The notes beneath the pieces were generated by a model that worked only from the letters and a program-made list of their open reading frames with translations, did not search any database and was not told the origin of the DNA. A DNA stretch of 64,000 nucleotides from Hoeflea sp. 108 (GTDB lineage Bacteria > Pseudomonadota > Alphaproteobacteria > Rhizobiales > Rhizobiaceae), in NCBI RefSeq assembly GCF_000372965.1, contig NZ_KB890024.1:5048304-5112303 (forward strand), written 5' to 3'. The translations under genes and the position numbers were made by a program. Positions within the stretch are counted from its first letter, which is position 1; every line of letters begins with the position of its first letter. This document shows positions 52,861-61,298 of this stretch, one piece after another.

Positions 52861-53061
52861 GTCAAATCCCCTTGGTACGGACTTGTGGCACAGCCGGCAT
52901 GATGCGGAAAGTGCCTCAAGAATCGTTATTTTGGGGCAGTTTGGATGCTCAGATGCAGGTGATTTCTTGAGATCGCTGTGCTATTGACTTCGCCCGCGCG
53001 CTCCCCACATTTGCGCGTTCCGCAGATACCACAACGTCAATGGCTCGAGGAGACCACGACC

Positions 53062-53598
53062 ATTCGCAGACCTTTTAAAGCAGCCGCGCCCACCAAGGAC
53101 GGCCCGCGCTCCAACCGTGACATCCGGGTTCCCCGGGTCCAGCTGATCGACGTCGACGGTTCCAACCGTGGCGATGTTTCCATCAACGACGCACTCCTGG
53201 CCGCCGAAGAGGCTGGCCTCGATCTCGTAGAAATTTCCCCCAATGCCACGCCGCCCGTCGTCAAGATCCTTGACCTCGGCAAGCTGAAATACGCCAACCA
53301 GAAGAAGGCGGCCGAGGCACGCAAGAACCAGAAGGTCATCGAGATCAAGGAGATCAAGATGCGCCCGAACATCGACAGCCATGACTACGAGACCAAGATG
53401 AAGGCGGTTCGCCGCTTCTTCGAGGAAGGCGACAAGGTCAAGCTGACGCTCAGGTTCCGCGGCCGCGAGATGGCTCATATGGAGCTCGGCATGCAGCTCC
53501 TGAACAAGGTCCGCGAAGAAGTCGCCACCATCGCCAAGGTCGAAGCCGAGCCCAAGCTCGAAGGCCGCCAGATGATGATGGTGCTCGCACCGCGCTGA
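53062..53598 (+). CDS. infC: Translation initiation factor IF-3 (ATT start codon)
   Basis: IF-3 checks start codons and keeps 30S subunits apart from 50S. The 178-residue protein has the N-domain with RDIRVPRVQLIDVDG and LVEISPNATPPVVKILDLGK, then the linker and C-domain (VIEIKEIKMRPNIDSHDYETK, KVKLTLRFRGREMAHMELG). The expected N-terminus MRRPFKAAAP falls on ATT at 53062, with GAGGAG 9 bases upstream. No ATG or GTG is available there; a longer frame from 52978 has an unlikely N-terminus. A rare AUU start is known in E. coli infC and allows IF-3 to limit its own synthesis. Confidence 0.92.
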   Translation: MRRPFKAAAPTKDGPRSNRDIRVPRVQLIDVDGSNRGDVSINDALLAAEEAGLDLVEISPNATPPVVKILDLGKLKYANQKKAAEARKNQKVIEIKEIKMRPNIDSHDYETKMKAVRRFFEEGDKVKLTLRFRGREMAHMELGMQLLNKVREEVATIAKVEAEPKLEGRQMMMVLAPR

Positions 53599-53616
53599 TG
53601 CCTTGGTGCGAGCCGC

Positions 53617-53640
53617 CCGAAAATCGACACAGATTTTCGG
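53617..53640. repeat. Hairpin downstream of infC
   Basis: CCGAAAATC (53617-53625) pairs perfectly with GATTTTCGG (53632-53640) around GACACA. There is no T tract, so it is not a standard terminator, though it is placed like one. It is the first of two palindromes in the infC-methyltransferase gap. Confidence 0.55.
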
Positions 53641-53668
53641 AATTCACGGCACGCGACTGAAGACTGCT

Positions 53669-53707
53669 GGAGCGCCACTGCGCGTCCGAAAGGACGCGGG
53701 GCGCTCC
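53669..53707. repeat. Nested palindrome upstream of the methyltransferase gene
   Basis: The outer arms GGAGCGCC (53669-53676) and GGCGCTCC (53700-53707) enclose an inner stem CGCGTCC (53681-53687) and GGACGCG (53692-53698) with a GAAA tetraloop. GNRA-capped hairpins with a GCGTCC-GAAA-GGACGC core recur, from memory, in rhizobial intergenic DNA. It lies 96 bases before the ATG and may be a transcribed RNA element or an interspersed repeat. Confidence 0.55.
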
Positions 53708-53803
53708 GTGGGCCCCGGTGGACTGCCGGGATGGATTCTTTTCTCCTGATAGGCGCCGTGCAGTGAAACTCGCCGCAAGCGAGCGGCCGGCGAGTGGAAA
53801 GCG

Positions 53804-54430
53804 ATGAGCGAGCCGGAATACAAAGGTCTGGGCCATTACCAGCACAGGCGCCGCATGGTGCTGGGCGCTTTGATCGCGGCGCTGTTCGCAGCTCTGCTGT
53901 TCGGCCAGTCGTCCTTTCCGCCCGAGACTTCGATCCACGAGATGCTGGAAATGGCCGGCATCGTGATGATCTTCCTGGGCATCATCGGAAGGCTATGGTG
54001 CACGCTCTATATTGGCGGGCGCAAGTCGGGCGAGATCGTCACCGGCGGCCCCTACTCGATGACCCGCAACCCGCTCTATGTCTTCTCGACGCTTGCCGCG
54101 GCCGGCGTTGGAGCGCAGATGGGCTCGGTCGTCATCACTCTCGGCTTCGCGTTGCTGTGCGCATTTGCCTTCCACATCGTCATCCTGCGCGAGGAAAAAC
54201 ATCTCAGTCACCTCTTCGGCCCCGAATATGCTGCCTACGTCGCGCGCGTTCCACGCTTCGTGCCGAACATCTCGCTTTATGAAGAAGGCAACACCGGCAG
54301 CTTCAAGCCGAAGATCCTGCTGACGACGCTGCTCGACGGGCTGGTTTTCCTCGTTGCCTTGCCGGTGTTCGAGATCATCGACAAGGCCCAGACCACCGGC
54401 GTGCTGCCTGTGCTGTTCCGTTTGCCCTGA
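53804..54430 (+). CDS. Isoprenylcysteine carboxyl methyltransferase-like membrane protein
   Basis: The 208-residue protein has four to five membrane segments and the ICMT/PEMT-like motif: YIGGRKSGEIVTGGPYSMTRNPLYV near residues 70-94 (GPY..RNP is the SAM-binding hallmark), and later REEKHLSHLFGPEYAAYVARVPRFVP. Bacterial members methylate lipids or unknown membrane substrates, not prenylated proteins. It lies between infC and rpmI and looks like an inserted unit, because these translation genes are often adjacent. Confidence 0.85.
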   Translation: MSEPEYKGLGHYQHRRRMVLGALIAALFAALLFGQSSFPPETSIHEMLEMAGIVMIFLGIIGRLWCTLYIGGRKSGEIVTGGPYSMTRNPLYVFSTLAAAGVGAQMGSVVITLGFALLCAFAFHIVILREEKHLSHLFGPEYAAYVARVPRFVPNISLYEEGNTGSFKPKILLTTLLDGLVFLVALPVFEIIDKAQTTGVLPVLFRLP

Positions 54431-54468
54431 GGCCGCTGAAACATCGCGGTTGCTGCCCTTTCAGGGTG

Positions 54469-54497
54469 TTGCACTGCGCCAAACTTCCGCGTATATA
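54469..54497 (+). promoter_or_regulatory. Sigma-70-type promoter of rpmI-rplT
   Basis: TTGCAC at 54469-54474 and TATATA at 54492-54497 are spaced by exactly 17 bases. Transcription would begin near 54504, giving a leader of about 135 bases before rpmI. The strong -10 is unusual for this GC-rich region. Confidence 0.65.
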
Positions 54498-54509
54498 GCC
54501 GCGTCCCAG

Positions 54510-54546
54510 AACCGCCCGGCAGGGCATGCCGTGGCGGTTTCATTTG
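54510..54546 (+). promoter_or_regulatory. Hairpin in the rpmI-rplT leader, possible attenuator
   Basis: AACCGCC (54510-54516) pairs with GGCGGTT (54533-54539), and the inner CGGCA (54517-54521) pairs with TGCCG (54527-54531); one T is bulged. A T-rich stretch (TTTCATTTGCTTTT) follows. It sits at the 5' end of the predicted leader, so it could be a ribosomal-protein-controlled attenuator. L20 is the autoregulator of this operon in other bacteria. Confidence 0.55.
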
Positions 54547-54638
54547 CTTTTCGGGCTTTGGTCGGCCTGAAAACAACAACATGAAGGGATTTCGAGCACT
54601 TTCGGGGGCTTCGGAATCCTGAAGAACGGAGTAGCAAA

Positions 54639-54842
54639 ATGCCCAAGATGAAGACCAAGTCGGCTGCCAAGAAGCGGTTCAAGGTTACCGCAACTGGCAA
54701 GGTCCTGGCGGCTGCCGCAGGCAAGCGCCATGGCATGATCAAGCGTTCCAACAAGTTCATTCGCGATGCCCGTGGCACGATGGTTCTGGCTGAACCCGAT
54801 GCCAAGAAGGTCATCAAGAATTTTCTGCCGAACGGCCTCTAA
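54639..54842 (+). CDS. rpmI: 50S ribosomal protein L35
   Basis: L35 is a small basic protein of the large subunit. The 67-residue protein begins MPKMKTKSAAKKRFKVT and has RHGMIKRSNKFIRDARG, both typical. A CGGAG site lies about 9 bases before the ATG. rplT follows after 35 bases, the universal order infC-rpmI-rplT, here with an extra gene and a separate promoter after infC. Confidence 0.97.
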   Translation: MPKMKTKSAAKKRFKVTATGKVLAAAAGKRHGMIKRSNKFIRDARGTMVLAEPDAKKVIKNFLPNGL

Positions 54843-54877
54843 GCCCGGCCTGGACAACGTTTTAAGGAGATCATGAC

Positions 54878-55279
54878 ATGGCACGCGTCAAAAGGGGCGT
54901 AACCGCCCACGCCAAGCACAAGAAGGTTCTCGAGCAGGCCAAGGGTTTCCGCGGTCGTCGCAAGAACACCATCCGCATCGCCAAGCAGGCAGTCGAGAAG
55001 TCGCTGCAGTACGCTTACCGCGACCGCAAGAACCGCAAGCGCAACTTCCGCGCCCTGTGGGTCCAGCGTATCAACGCCGCAGCCCGCGAGCACGGCCTGA
55101 CCTATGGCCGCTTCATTGACGGCCTGAACAAGGCCAGCATCGAGATCGATCGCAAGATCCTCTCCGACATGGCTATCCATGAGCCGCAGGCTTTCGCCGC
55201 GCTCGTGGCCAAGGCCAAGGTTGCTCTTGAGTACCTCAAGAACACCACCCCGAATGCTTTTGAAAGCGCTGTTGCTTAA
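54878..55279 (+). CDS. rplT: 50S ribosomal protein L20
   Basis: L20 is an early assembly protein of the large subunit and, in E. coli and Bacillus, represses its own operon. The 133-residue protein has MARVKRGVTAHAKHKKVLEQAKGFRGRRKN, of which ARVKRGV and GFRGRRKN are diagnostic, and the RFIDGLNKASIEIDRKIL C-terminal part that folds on rRNA. An AAGGAG site lies 7 bases before the ATG. A strong terminator follows. Confidence 0.97.
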   Translation: MARVKRGVTAHAKHKKVLEQAKGFRGRRKNTIRIAKQAVEKSLQYAYRDRKNRKRNFRALWVQRINAAAREHGLTYGRFIDGLNKASIEIDRKILSDMAIHEPQAFAALVAKAKVALEYLKNTTPNAFESAVA

Positions 55280-55316
55280 CCAGCGCCTTCCCAAGCATCA
55301 CAGACTTGATTTGGGA

Positions 55317-55353
55317 AACCCGCGCTGGCACGGCTGGCGCGGGTTTTTCTTTG
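55317..55353 (+). terminator. Intrinsic terminator of rpmI-rplT
   Basis: AACCCGCGC (55317-55325) pairs with GCGCGGGTT (55337-55345) around an 11-base loop, followed by TTTTTCTTT. It lies 38 bases after the rplT stop and before pheS. Confidence 0.9.
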
Positions 55354-55393
55354 CAGCAACGAAGGGCCGTTAGGGCCGCAACGGAACTGGACC

Positions 55394-56479
55394 ATGAGCG
55401 ATCTTGAAACTCTCGAACAATCGCTGCTGAGCGACATCGCTTCCGCCTCCGACGAGCAGGCCATCGAGGCGGTGCGCGTATCGGCGCTGGGCAAGAAGGG
55501 CTCCGTCTCGGAGATGCTGAAGACGCTTGGCGCGATGAGCGCCGAAGAGCGCCAGACCAAGGGCCCTGCGATCAACGGCCTGAAGAACCGCGTCACCGAT
55601 GCGCTGTCCGCCCGCAAGACCGAGCTGCGTGATGTCGCCATCACCGCCCGCCTCGTCGCCGAGAAGGTCGACGTCACCTTGCCGGTGCGGCAGTCGCCGG
55701 CCGAGCGCGGCCGTATCCATCCGATCAGCCAGGTCATCGACGAAATCGCGGCGATCTTCGGCGATCTCGGCTTCGCCATTGCCGAAGGTCCCGATGTCGA
55801 GACCGACCACTACAATTTCACGGCGCTGAACTTCCCCGTCGGCCACCCGGCGCGTGAGATGCACGACACCTTCTTCTTCCCGCCCGACGCCAATGGCGAG
55901 CGCAAGCTGCTGCGCACCCATACGTCGCCGGTGCAGATCCGCACCATGGAGACGCAGAAGCCGCCGATCCGCATCGTCATCCCGGGCAAGACCTATCGCC
56001 AGGATTCGGACGCCACGCACTCGCCGATGTTCCATCAGGTCGAGGGCCTGGTCATCGACAAGACCGCCAACATCGCCAACATGAAGTGGGTGCTGGAGGA
56101 GTTCTGCAAGGCGTTCTTCGAGGTGCCCAGCGTCAAGATGCGCTTCCGCCCGTCCTTCTTCCCGTTCACCGAGCCGAGCCTCGAAGTCGACATCCAGTGC
56201 GATCGCTCGCGTCCGGGCGAAGTGCGCTTCGGCGAAGGCAGCGACTGGATGGAGATCCTCGGCTGCGGCATGGTTCACCCCAACGTGCTGCGCCATGGCG
56301 GTCTCGATCCCGACGAATATCAGGGCTTTGCCTGGGGCATGGGCATCGATCGCATCGCCATGCTGAAATACGGCATGCCCGACCTCCGCGCCTTCTTCGA
56401 TGCCGATGTCCGCTGGCTGCAGCACTACGGCTTTCGTCCTCTCGACATGCCGACGCTGTTCGGTGGTCTGAGCGCATGA
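55394..56479 (+). CDS. pheS: Phenylalanyl-tRNA synthetase alpha subunit
   Basis: PheS carries the catalytic site of the (alpha-beta)2 synthetase that charges tRNA-Phe. The 361-residue protein has an N-terminal coiled-coil arm, motif 1 near HPISQVIDEIAAIFGDLGF, motif 2 with RFRPSFFPFTEPSLEVD, and motif 3 in GFAWGMGIDRIAMLKYG. It overlaps the ASCH gene by 4 bp. The rplT terminator precedes it, so pheS should have its own promoter in the 45 bases between or read through. Confidence 0.97.
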   Translation: MSDLETLEQSLLSDIASASDEQAIEAVRVSALGKKGSVSEMLKTLGAMSAEERQTKGPAINGLKNRVTDALSARKTELRDVAITARLVAEKVDVTLPVRQSPAERGRIHPISQVIDEIAAIFGDLGFAIAEGPDVETDHYNFTALNFPVGHPAREMHDTFFFPPDANGERKLLRTHTSPVQIRTMETQKPPIRIVIPGKTYRQDSDATHSPMFHQVEGLVIDKTANIANMKWVLEEFCKAFFEVPSVKMRFRPSFFPFTEPSLEVDIQCDRSRPGEVRFGEGSDWMEILGCGMVHPNVLRHGGLDPDEYQGFAWGMGIDRIAMLKYGMPDLRAFFDADVRWLQHYGFRPLDMPTLFGGLSA

Positions 56480-56907
56480 GCGTAGCTGCCGATCCATATG
56501 CCGATGCGGTGACCTTCGCCTTCGGCGACAGCCCCGAGCTGGCCGACGAGTTGCTGGCGCTGGTGCTGTCTGGCCGCAAGACCGCGACATGCGGCGCCTT
56601 GCGCGATTTCGGCGGCGACGAGCCGGTGCCTCAGGTCGGGCGTCGCGATGTGGTGCTCGACGGTCAGGGCCGGCGCGCCGCTGTCATCGAAACGGTCGAA
56701 GCGATCCATCGCCGCTTCGACGAGGTCGACGCCGAGTTTGCTGCTGCGGAAGGTGAGGGCGACCTGTCCTATGAATACTGGCGTCAGGCCCACGAGGCCT
56801 ATTTCGCCCGCAACGGCGGCTTTTCGCCTGAGATGATTTTGGTTTGTGAGCGGTTCCGGCTGGTGGAAGTGCTCGACCGCAACGACACGAAACGAGTGAA
56901 CCCATGA
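56476..56907 (+). CDS. ASCH domain protein between pheS and pheT
   Basis: The 143-residue protein has the ASCH beta-barrel fold: LALVLSGRKTATCGALRDFG near residue 27 (GxKTxT hallmark), VPQVGRRDVVLDGQGRRAAVIET, and EYWRQAHEAYFARNGGF. ASCH proteins bind RNA or act on nucleosides (for example N4-acetylcytidine amidohydrolase YqfB). Its ATG overlaps the pheS stop and its stop overlaps the pheT start, so all three are coupled. Its role in translation is an inference from position. Confidence 0.87.
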   Translation: MSVAADPYADAVTFAFGDSPELADELLALVLSGRKTATCGALRDFGGDEPVPQVGRRDVVLDGQGRRAAVIETVEAIHRRFDEVDAEFAAAEGEGDLSYEYWRQAHEAYFARNGGFSPEMILVCERFRLVEVLDRNDTKRVNP

Positions 56908-59309
56908 AATTCACCCTCTCCTGGCTCAAGGATCATCTCGACACCGAGGCGACGCTGGACGAGATCGTCGAGCGGTTGACGTCGATCGGCCTCGAAGTCG
57001 AAAGCGTCGATGACAAGGCGGCCCTCAAGCCCTTCGTCATCGCGAAGGTACTGACGGCAAGCCGTCACCCCGACGCTGACAAGCTGCAGGTGCTGACCGT
57101 TGACACTGGCACCGGCACGCCGGTTCAGGTCGTTTGCGGTGCGCCCAACGCCCGCGCCGGCTTGGTTGGCGCCTTCGCCGCTCCCGGCGCCTATGTTCCT
57201 GGCATCGACGTCACGTTGTCGGTCGGCAAGATCCGCGGTGTCGAAAGCCACGGCATGATGTGCTCCGAGCGCGAGCTGCAGCTGTCGGACGAACACAACG
57301 GCATCATCGACCTGCCGGCCGATGCGCCCGTCGGCACGTCGTTTGCCGCCTACGCCCATCTTGACGACCCGATGATCGAGATCAATCTGACGCCGAACCG
57401 TCCCGACGCCACCAGCGTCTACGGCATCGCCCGCGATCTCGCAGCGTCCGGCCTGGGCACGCTCAAGGGCGGTGCGGTCGAAGCGATCAACGGTGAAGGC
57501 GACTGCCCGGTCAAGGTTTCGATCGAAGCGCCGGAGCTGTGCCCCGGTTTCGCGCTGCGTCTCGTGCGCGGCGTCAAGAACGGCCCTTCGCCCAAGTGGA
57601 TGCAGCAGCGCCTGCTGGCCATCGGCCTCAGGCCCATCAACGCGCTGGTCGACATCACCAATTATGTCACCTTCGACCGCGGCCGCCCGCTGCACGTCTT
57701 CGACGCCAGGAAGGTCGCCGGCAACCTGGTGGTCCGCCGCGGCCGCGAGGGCGACAAGGTGCTGGCGCTCGACGGGCGCGAATATGCGCTGACATCAGAG
57801 ATGTGTGTCATTGCCGACGACAACGGCGTCGAATCCATTGCCGGCGTGATGGGCGGCGAGCACTCGGGCTGCGACGAAAACACGACTGATGTGCTGATCG
57901 AGTCGGCTCTGTGGGCACCGCTGAACGTCGCCCGCACCGGCCGCACGCTCGGCATCATCACCGATGCGCGCTATCGCTTCGAGCGCGGCGTCGACCCCGA
58001 ATTCATGGTTCCGGGCGTCGAGCTGGCAACCAAGCTGGTGCTGGAGCTATGCGGCGGACAGCCGACGAAGACCGATGTCGTCGGCTATGCCGGCCACACG
58101 GCCAAGGTCGTCTCCTTCCCGCTGTCCGAGGTCAGGCGCCTGACCGGCATCGAGGTCGCCAAGGTTGAGAGCCTCGATATCCTGACCCGCCTCGGCTTCG
58201 GCGTGAACGGCAATGGCGACGTCGTCGAGGTGTCCGTGCCATCCTGGCGTCCCGATGTCGACGGCAAGGCCGACCTTGTCGAAGAGGTCATGCGCATCCA
58301 CGGCGTGGACAACATCGCGCCGCAGCCGCTCGGTGCGCATGACGCGGTCAACGGCAAGATCCTGACGACGCTGCAGATTCGCACGCGCTCGGCTCGGCGC
58401 GCGCTGGCCGTGCGTGGCATGATGGAGGCCGTCACCTGGTCTTTCATTCCGGCCAGGCACGCCGAGTTGTTCGGCGGCGGCCAGGACAGCCTCAAGCTGT
58501 CTAACCCGATCGCGGCAGACATGTCCGACATGCGCCCGTCCCTGCTGCCCGGCCTGCTTGCCGCGGCCCAGCGCAACGCCGACCGTGGCCTCGGCGACGT
58601 CGCTTTGTTCGAGGTCTCCGGCACCTATGAAAACGACACGGCCGAAGGTCAGCGCCGTGTCGCCGCCGGCGTGCGTCGTGGCACCGCCAAGCTCGAAGGT
58701 TCGGGCCGCAACTGGTCGGGCAATGCCGGCAATGTCGGTGTGTTCGACGCCAAGGCCGATGCCATCGCGGCACTCGAAGCCTGCGGCGCACCCGTTGACC
58801 GGCTGCAGATCGAGACGGGAGCTCCGGAGTGGTACCACCCGGGCCGTTCGGGCGTGATCAAGCTCGGCCCCAAGGTCGTGCTCGGCACCTTCGGCGAGTT
58901 CCATCCGAGGACGCTCGAAGGTCTCGATGTGTCGGGTCCGCTCTGCGGCTTCGAAGTCTATGTCGACGCCATCCCCGAGCCCAAGGCCAAGCCGACCAAG
59001 ACCAAGCCGAAGCTCGAGCTGTCGCCGTTCCAGGCGGTCAAGCGCGACTTCGCCTTTGTCGTCGACAAGGCCGTCGAGGCCGGCACGCTGACCCGCGCCG
59101 CTCTTTCTGCCGACAAGAAGCTGGTCACTGGCGTTTCCGTCTTCGACATCTTCGAAGGCGTATCACTCGGCGAGGGCAAGAAGTCGGTCGCCATCGAGGT
59201 CACCATCCAGCCGGTCGAAAAGACGCTGACCGACCAGGATTTCGAGGCACTGGCTGCCAAGATCGTGGAGAACGTCAAGAAGCAGACCGGCGGCTCGCTC
59301 CGGAGCTGA
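56904..59309 (+). CDS. pheT: Phenylalanyl-tRNA synthetase beta subunit
   Basis: PheT is the editing and tRNA-binding subunit. The 801-residue protein has the N-terminal EMAP-like domain (FVIAKVLTASRHPDADKLQVL, about 40-150), the B3/B4 editing domain, B5 (about 405-475), the inactive synthetase-like core, and the C-terminal anticodon-binding domain with PFQAVKRDFAFVVD. All domains are in normal order. It is coupled to the ASCH gene by a 4-bp overlap. Confidence 0.97.
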   Translation: MKFTLSWLKDHLDTEATLDEIVERLTSIGLEVESVDDKAALKPFVIAKVLTASRHPDADKLQVLTVDTGTGTPVQVVCGAPNARAGLVGAFAAPGAYVPGIDVTLSVGKIRGVESHGMMCSERELQLSDEHNGIIDLPADAPVGTSFAAYAHLDDPMIEINLTPNRPDATSVYGIARDLAASGLGTLKGGAVEAINGEGDCPVKVSIEAPELCPGFALRLVRGVKNGPSPKWMQQRLLAIGLRPINALVDITNYVTFDRGRPLHVFDARKVAGNLVVRRGREGDKVLALDGREYALTSEMCVIADDNGVESIAGVMGGEHSGCDENTTDVLIESALWAPLNVARTGRTLGIITDARYRFERGVDPEFMVPGVELATKLVLELCGGQPTKTDVVGYAGHTAKVVSFPLSEVRRLTGIEVAKVESLDILTRLGFGVNGNGDVVEVSVPSWRPDVDGKADLVEEVMRIHGVDNIAPQPLGAHDAVNGKILTTLQIRTRSARRALAVRGMMEAVTWSFIPARHAELFGGGQDSLKLSNPIAADMSDMRPSLLPGLLAAAQRNADRGLGDVALFEVSGTYENDTAEGQRRVAAGVRRGTAKLEGSGRNWSGNAGNVGVFDAKADAIAALEACGAPVDRLQIETGAPEWYHPGRSGVIKLGPKVVLGTFGEFHPRTLEGLDVSGPLCGFEVYVDAIPEPKAKPTKTKPKLELSPFQAVKRDFAFVVDKAVEAGTLTRAALSADKKLVTGVSVFDIFEGVSLGEGKKSVAIEVTIQPVEKTLTDQDFEALAAKIVENVKKQTGGSLRS

Positions 59310-59327
59310 TCACGCTCGGGGAGGAGC

Positions 59328-59927
59328 ATGGAGCATCTTCGCTACAAGGACCTGCCGTTTGAAGACCAGCGGCAGGTCCTGCTCGACATCCTTCTCGCCG
59401 ACCCGATCGTCCGCCCCGCGCTCGCATTGGCCGAGAAGCTCGACCTGCCGCAGTGGATGCTGGTTTCGGGCGCTCTCTACAACAGCGTCTGGAATCAACT
59501 GACCGGTCGTCCGGCCGGCTACGGCATCCGCGACATCGACCTGTTTTACTTCGACGGCTCGGACCTCTCCTGGGAGGCCGAGGACGTGGTCATCCGCCGC
59601 GGCAACGATGCCTTCGCGCATCTGCCGCTGCCGGTCGAGATCCGCAACCAGGCCCGCGTCCATCTCTGGTTCGAGGACCATTTCGGCTCGCCGCGCGCGC
59701 CCCTGGCGTCTTCTGCCGAGTCGCTCGAGCACTTCGCCTCCCGCACCCACGCCGTCGGTCTCGCCATTGTTGGCGGCATGCCCCAGGTCTGGGCGCCGTT
59801 CGGCCTCGACGACATCTTCGCCTTCCGGCTGACGCCCAACCATCGCAACGACAACCGCGCCACTCACCTGGCCAAGGGCCGGCGCGCCAGGGAGATGTGG
59901 CCCGAGGTCACGGTCATCGACTGGTAG
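59328..59927 (+). CDS. Nucleotidyltransferase-fold protein (NTP_transf_6 family)
   Basis: The 199-residue protein matches the NTP_transf_6 family: LPQWMLVSGALYNSVWNQLTG near residue 44, GIRDIDLFYFDGSDLSWEAED with the DxD metal motif, ARVHLWFEDHFG, and GLDDIFAFRLTPN. The family is uncharacterised but belongs to the polymerase-beta-like nucleotidyltransferase fold. It starts 18 bases after pheT and may be read from the same mRNA. Substrate unknown. Confidence 0.85.
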   Translation: MEHLRYKDLPFEDQRQVLLDILLADPIVRPALALAEKLDLPQWMLVSGALYNSVWNQLTGRPAGYGIRDIDLFYFDGSDLSWEAEDVVIRRGNDAFAHLPLPVEIRNQARVHLWFEDHFGSPRAPLASSAESLEHFASRTHAVGLAIVGGMPQVWAPFGLDDIFAFRLTPNHRNDNRATHLAKGRRAREMWPEVTVIDW

Positions 59928-59983
59928 GCCCTGTTCGGGGACGAAATCCGCTCCAGATTCGTTGTGCGACGGAGGTGCCGTCG

Positions 59984-60562
59984 ATGTTGCGCAACACCAA
60001 GACCCGCTACGGCTGGACCGCGATCGTCCTTCACTGGCTGATCGCGGCTCTCTTCATTGGCCAGTTCGCGCTCGGGCTGGTCATGATCCGCGTCGCCAGT
60101 CAGCGTACCTCCTTCGAGTTGATCCAGCTGCACAAATCCTTCGGCTTCCTGCTGCTCGGGCTGGTGCTGGTCCGCATCGGCTGGCGGCTCGGCAACAAGA
60201 GCCCGGAATTGCCCGACGAGGTCGGGCCGATGGAGCGTCGTGTGGCTCCGTCGGTGCATCTGGCGCTCTACGTCACGCAGCTGGCGGTGCCGCTGTCCGG
60301 TTGGGTGCTGGTGTCGGTTTCGGTGCTCGAAATCCCTTCCATGCCGTTCAACCTCTTCCTCATGCCGCATCTGCCGATCGGCGTTTCCGAGCAGGCCGAG
60401 AATTTCTGGATCTTCGGCCACCGCTGGCTCGCCTATGCCGGCATAGCCCTGGTTGTGCTCCATATCCTGGCGGCGTTCAGGCACCATTTCTGGCTGCGCG
60501 ACGTCGTGCTGGTCAGGATGATCGCGCCTTTTCTCGATCGCCGCCCGCGCCGGCAGGAATAG
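59984..60562 (+). CDS. Cytochrome b561
   Basis: The 192-residue protein has four membrane helices with the di-haem His pattern of prokaryotic b561: WTAIVLHWLIAALFIGQ, IQLHKSFGFLLLGLVLVRIGWR, and AYAGIALVVLHILAAFRHHF. These proteins oxidise ubiquinol or pass electrons to periplasmic acceptors. The ATG at 59984 has a GGAGGT site 7 bases upstream; longer frames overlap the upstream gene. It is next to a YceI gene, a pairing often seen. Confidence 0.92.
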   Translation: MLRNTKTRYGWTAIVLHWLIAALFIGQFALGLVMIRVASQRTSFELIQLHKSFGFLLLGLVLVRIGWRLGNKSPELPDEVGPMERRVAPSVHLALYVTQLAVPLSGWVLVSVSVLEIPSMPFNLFLMPHLPIGVSEQAENFWIFGHRWLAYAGIALVVLHILAAFRHHFWLRDVVLVRMIAPFLDRRPRRQE

Positions 60563-60629
60563 TGGCAACGGCCAATTCGTTCGTCTCGATGCGTGGCCAG
60601 TCTGCTGCGCCATCAGGGAGTATGATGAG

Positions 60630-61208
60630 ATGTCCTTGCGCGTTTTTGGCGTTGCCACCCTCCTTGCCCTCGGTTCGATTGCCGGCTCCGCCCAGGCGGT
60701 GGTGCTGTCGGATGCCGCCGGGCGCTATGCCATCTCGCCCAGCGGCTCGACCATTCGCTTTGCCATCGGCAAGATCGGCGGCGGCGGGCTGAACGGCGCC
60801 TTTGGCAGTTTCAAGGGAACGATCCGGATCGACGGCGGCGATATCGCCCATTCCAAGGTCGATATCACCATCTTCCCCGCCAGCGTCGGCACCGGCGAGG
60901 GTCGCGTCGATGCGTTCCTCAAGTCAGATGCCGTGTTCGACGTCGCCAATTCGCGCGAGATCAGCTTCCGCTCGACCTCGGTGCAGCGTACCGGCGACAA
61001 CTCGGCCATGATAACAGGCCAGCTGACGGCGCGCGGCCGCACCAACAGCGAGAAGTTCGAGGCCGAACTGCAGAGTATGAGCGGTGGCCAGATCCGCTTC
61101 CATGTCAGCGGCAAGGTGTTCCGCTCGCGTTACCAGATGGATGTCGGCACGCCGCTCTACTCCAACATCGTCGCCTTCGACATGGAGTTCACCGGTCATC
61201 GCGGCTGA
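60630..61208 (+). CDS. YceI family periplasmic protein
   Basis: The 192-residue protein starts with a Sec signal peptide (MSLRVFGVATLLALGSIAGSAQA, cleavage after AQA) followed by the YceI lipocalin-like barrel with STIRFAIGKIGGGGLNGAFGSFKG and FDVANSREISFRSTSV. YceI proteins bind isoprenoid lipids such as polyprenyl compounds in their tunnel. Pairing with cytochrome b561 suggests a quinone-related role, which is an inference. It lies 67 bases after the b561 gene. Confidence 0.92.
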   Translation: MSLRVFGVATLLALGSIAGSAQAVVLSDAAGRYAISPSGSTIRFAIGKIGGGGLNGAFGSFKGTIRIDGGDIAHSKVDITIFPASVGTGEGRVDAFLKSDAVFDVANSREISFRSTSVQRTGDNSAMITGQLTARGRTNSEKFEAELQSMSGGQIRFHVSGKVFRSRYQMDVGTPLYSNIVAFDMEFTGHRG

Positions 61209-61298
61209 ACCAGATAGGCTCTGGCATTTGGCCGCCGCTTCCGCCAATCTCCTGAAGCGGCCGGGAGGGCCGGCTTTCCCATTGCGTCCGGAGGCCAG

